From contig JALGZR010000063.1 of the NCBI GenBank assembly GCA_025774805.1, positions 1-53,585 on the forward strand: 53,585 nt of DNA, given 5' to 3'. This DNA is from a bacterium (GTDB lineage Bacteria; ARS69). The notes below the pieces were generated by a model. It was not told the origin of the DNA. It made no database searches and was given only the letters and a program-made list of their open reading frames with translations. Below are positions 51,497 through 53,585 of the stretch, in pieces (the stretch's first letter is position 1; the number at the start of each line of letters is the position of its first letter). Made by a program: the position numbers and the translations under genes.

Positions 51497-52666
51497 ATGT
51501 ACCGCAGCGTCTGCCTCTCTCTCGTGGGCCTTCTCCTCCTTCCCGCGGCCAGCCCGGCGGAAAGGGCCCAGCGCATGTCCGAGCTCGCTCTTCGCGACCC
51601 CCATGTCTGGGTGTTCATCGACTTCTTCGGATGCCGGGACGTGACCGATACGGCCCCCCTGGGGCTCGGCGACGCGTTCAACGAGAGCATCGAGAAGGCG
51701 CTCACCCTGGATGGCGACGAGGACGGGTATCTCGACCTCAACCCGCTGCTCTACTTCCCGCCACCGGAAGGGGCGACCGGATTCGTCACCATGCCGACGG
51801 AGATCACGTGGGATCCCGAGTTGGAGGAGGGGGAGCTGGTCTTCCACTTCGGAACGTGCACGACGCCGCTCGAATCCCCGATCTGCGACCCGGATCCCGT
51901 GAACCCGATCCAGTGGCTCGGCTACGTCACCTCCGACACGTCGGTGTGCCTGGACATCATCCCGGGAACCACGTTCGGCTACGATCCGCCGGTCTCGGTG
52001 CCGAACGAGCCCTGTTTCGTCACCGAGCCCTTCAGCTTCCTCCTGGAGCTCAACGGCGTGATGCTCCAGATGGAGTACGGGCAGCTGGGCGCGACGTTCA
52101 GCGGCGGGGGGACGGAGCCCGTGAGCCTGGTGAACGGACTGGTCCGCGGATGGCTCCGGGAGTCGTGCGCCGACACGACCATCCTGCCCCCGAACATCCC
52201 CATCATGGGGGGACAGCCGGTCAGCGCGCTCTTTCCGGGAGGCACCGGGTGCTGCGCGGAGTGGGACGAGCGGGACGTGGAGCCGGGAGGCACGGATCTC
52301 GGTTGGTGGTTCTACTTCAACTTCGCGACGGCCGCGGTGGAATTCACCCCGGCGACGGGTGCGCCGATGGTGGCTGGGGCCGGGGGCGCGCAGGTGGAGC
52401 TCGGCCCCGGCTTCCCGAACCCCTCGCGGGGGACCGTGCGCCTGGAGTACGCTCTCCCGGCGGCCTCGGCCGTGGATCTGTCCGTGGTCGACGTGAGCGG
52501 ACGGCGGCTGGTCACGCTCCTTCGGAGCCTCCGCCCGGCGGGCCGTCACTCGGCGATCTGGAACGGGAACGACGCCACCGGTCGTCCGGCCGTCGGGGGC
52601 GTCTACTTCGTGCGTCTCGAGACCTCGCTGGGGGACCGGACCCGGAAGATCGTCATGTCCCGCTGA
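51497..52666 (+). CDS. Secreted protein with FlgD-like sorting domain
   Basis: 389 residues; signal peptide MYRSVCLSLVGLLLLPAASP. Residues about 25-290 are a Cys-containing beta-rich domain that I do not recognise (HVWVFIDFFGCRDVTD, FHFGTCTTPLESPICDP, GGTGCCAEWDERDVEPGGT). It mentions no catalytic motif. The last 90 residues (LGPGFPNPSRGTVRLEYALP, VVDVSGRRLVTLL, WNGNDATGRPAVGGVYFVRLE, TRKIVMSR) are the FlgD-like/T9SS-type C-terminal domain seen in two other proteins of this window, so it is probably exported to the surface. Alone between its promoter and a strong terminator. Confidence 0.85.
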   Translation: MYRSVCLSLVGLLLLPAASPAERAQRMSELALRDPHVWVFIDFFGCRDVTDTAPLGLGDAFNESIEKALTLDGDEDGYLDLNPLLYFPPPEGATGFVTMPTEITWDPELEEGELVFHFGTCTTPLESPICDPDPVNPIQWLGYVTSDTSVCLDIIPGTTFGYDPPVSVPNEPCFVTEPFSFLLELNGVMLQMEYGQLGATFSGGGTEPVSLVNGLVRGWLRESCADTTILPPNIPIMGGQPVSALFPGGTGCCAEWDERDVEPGGTDLGWWFYFNFATAAVEFTPATGAPMVAGAGGAQVELGPGFPNPSRGTVRLEYALPAASAVDLSVVDVSGRRLVTLLRSLRPAGRHSAIWNGNDATGRPAVGGVYFVRLETSLGDRTRKIVMSR

Positions 52667-52670
52667 TCCC

Positions 52671-52703
52671 GGTCGGGGATCCCTTCGCCGGGGATCCCCG
52701 ACC
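52671..52703. terminator. Bidirectional terminator hairpin
   Basis: Perfect 13-bp arms GGTCGGGGATCCC (52671-52683) and GGGATCCCCGACC (52691-52703) with a 7-nt loop, between two convergent genes. No T-run, so strength is uncertain. Confidence 0.65.
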
Positions 52704-52753
52704 CGGCCCGAAAGCGCGACGCTGGCGGCCCGCGCAACCGACTCGGTACCGGG

Positions 52754-53585
52754 CTACCCTTCCTCTTCGGCGTCCCCGACCGCCGCGATGGCCTCCTTGC
52801 CCTGGATCGCCCGGGCGTACGCATTCGGATCGAGAAGAAGATCGATCGCGGCCTGGGCCTGGGAGTCGTTGCGCAGGATGACCTCCCACATGGCGGCGTC
52901 GCCGTGGGCCTTGGCCTGGATCTCCCGCTCCAGGCCGAGCCTGATGTAGTCGAGGTTCCTCTCGAAGTCCCTTCGCTTCTCGTCGTCGAGCCGGGTTCCG
53001 AGATCGTCCAGGGCCGCCAGGGTCTGCCCTTCGTATCCCTCCTCCGTGGCGAGCTGGCGCATCCGCTCGAGCTCGCGCTCGGCCGCCGACTCGTAGTCGA
53101 ACTCGACCTCTTCGAGGTACGACCGGAACTCTTCGAGGAGGGTCTCGCCGGCGCGGAAGTCCCTCGGCACGTCCGGATGCTCGATGAGGTACTCCACGGC
53201 GAACCGGAAGAAGTGATTGCCCCGCTCGAGCTCGAACCCGTAGCGGGTCACGCGGTCCCCCTCCATGACGATGTCGGGCAGGATCCCTCCCGTCGTGCGA
53301 AGAGACTTCTCGATCTCCGCGTCCTCGCCCCCTTCTTCCACCTGCAGGGCCTCCACCTCCCGGCCGGGCTCCTCGTCGCTCTCATCGGAGGCGTCCTTCT
53401 GGATGCAGCGCCCGGACGGGGTGTACCACTTGGCGGTGGTGAGCTTGAGGTTCACGTCCGCGTCGAGAGGGATCAGGGTCTGAACGAGCCCCTTGCCGTA
53501 GGTCAGCTCGCCGAGGATGACGGCCCGCCCGTCGTCCTGCAGCGCGCCCGAGACGATCTCAGAGGCGCTCGCGGTCGAGGGGTTC
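52754..53585 (-). CDS. S41-family C-terminal processing protease, C-terminal part
   Basis: The frame is open at the right window edge; about 277 residues are visible. It opens inside the catalytic core: NPSTASASEIVSGALQDDGR contains the nucleophile Ser, and LTYGKGLVQTLIPL the general-base Lys, as in CtpA/Prc. Then LTTAKWYTPSGRCIQ, typical of the family, and an acidic insertion (DESDEEPGREVE). A long helical C-terminal extension (about 150 residues, LLEEFRSYLEEVEFDYESAAERELERM...) goes beyond the minimal protease and resembles the tail of larger periplasmic Ctp enzymes. It would cut proteins in the periplasm. Confidence 0.92.
   Translation of the reverse strand, partial: NPSTASASEIVSGALQDDGRAVILGELTYGKGLVQTLIPLDADVNLKLTTAKWYTPSGRCIQKDASDESDEEPGREVEALQVEEGGEDAEIEKSLRTTGGILPDIVMEGDRVTRYGFELERGNHFFRFAVEYLIEHPDVPRDFRAGETLLEEFRSYLEEVEFDYESAAERELERMRQLATEEGYEGQTLAALDDLGTRLDDEKRRDFERNLDYIRLGLEREIQAKAHGDAAMWEVILRNDSQAQAAIDLLLDPNAYARAIQGKEAIAAVGDAEEEG

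Noticed and set aside
1-53585. rRNA, tRNA, CRISPR arrays, prophage or complete insertion sequences
   Set aside because: I found no cloverleaf with CCA-type ends, no rRNA signature, no regular repeat-spacer array and no intact transposase or phage structural gene. A tRNA scan was not possible by eye with certainty.

Overview
The window is about 53.6 kb of high-GC DNA from a Gram-negative, anaerobically respiring bacterium. Three secreted proteins end in a FlgD-like/T9SS-type C-terminal sorting domain (18376-20442, 25921-28167, 51497-52666). Together with a fused Bat/MoxR operon and very large multiheme cytochromes, this suggests an uncultivated FCB-type lineage such as Candidatus Eisenbacteria. 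That placement is inference; there is no rRNA or tRNA in the window.

Left part (1-16.2 kb): an extracellular electron-transfer region. A partial multiheme cytochrome is followed by an apparent operon: a secreted beta-propeller, an outer-membrane beta-barrel, two envelope proteins (a lipoprotein and a FlgO-like/SPOR protein), a SurA-like prolyl isomerase, a 26-heme cytochrome (22 hemes plus 4 after a frameshift) and a 16-heme cytochrome. Convergent to it is a 19-heme cytochrome fused to a membrane cytochrome b (a quinol-to-heme module) and a tetraheme c554-type protein with an FNR-like box upstream. Middle part (16-29.5 kb): dnaK, a secreted PHP-domain phosphoesterase, a polytopic membrane protein, a B12-binding radical SAM enzyme, a glycosyltransferase, a KDPG aldolase, a secreted selenoprotein whose Sec codon was read as a stop, and a broken beta-helix gene.

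29.7-38 kb: a hybrid histidine kinase broken by a 10-bp tandem duplication; transposase/HigB/HigA debris; a second electron conduit (decaheme periplasmic cytochrome, MtrB-like barrel, hexaheme lipoprotein); then about 1.5 kb of decayed genes. 37.8-53.6 kb: two FHA proteins, a secreted protein, a PD40 propeller lipoprotein, mtnP, a DUF2914 protein, a complete moxR-DUF58-batABCDE operon, a secreted FlgD-tailed protein and the C-terminal part of an S41 protease.

Two points stand out. First, a TGA codon at 26566-26568 sits inside a thioredoxin-type Trp-(Sec)-Pro-Ile-Cys motif and is followed 10 nt later by a hairpin closely resembling the E. coli fdhF SECIS; the domain architecture around it is unusual. 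Second, a family of short inverted-repeat elements with CTAG ends (seven copies, full length about 180 bp), plus one copy of a second CTAG-ended family with a 12-bp flanking duplication, sit exactly on gene borders. Their ends supply the TAG stop codons of four genes and, in at least one case, the ATG of a signal-peptide-bearing gene. Frameshifts occur at several loci (cytochrome, beta-helix, kinase, higBA, SGNH hydrolase), so either decay is common here or the assembly has indels; reads are needed to tell.
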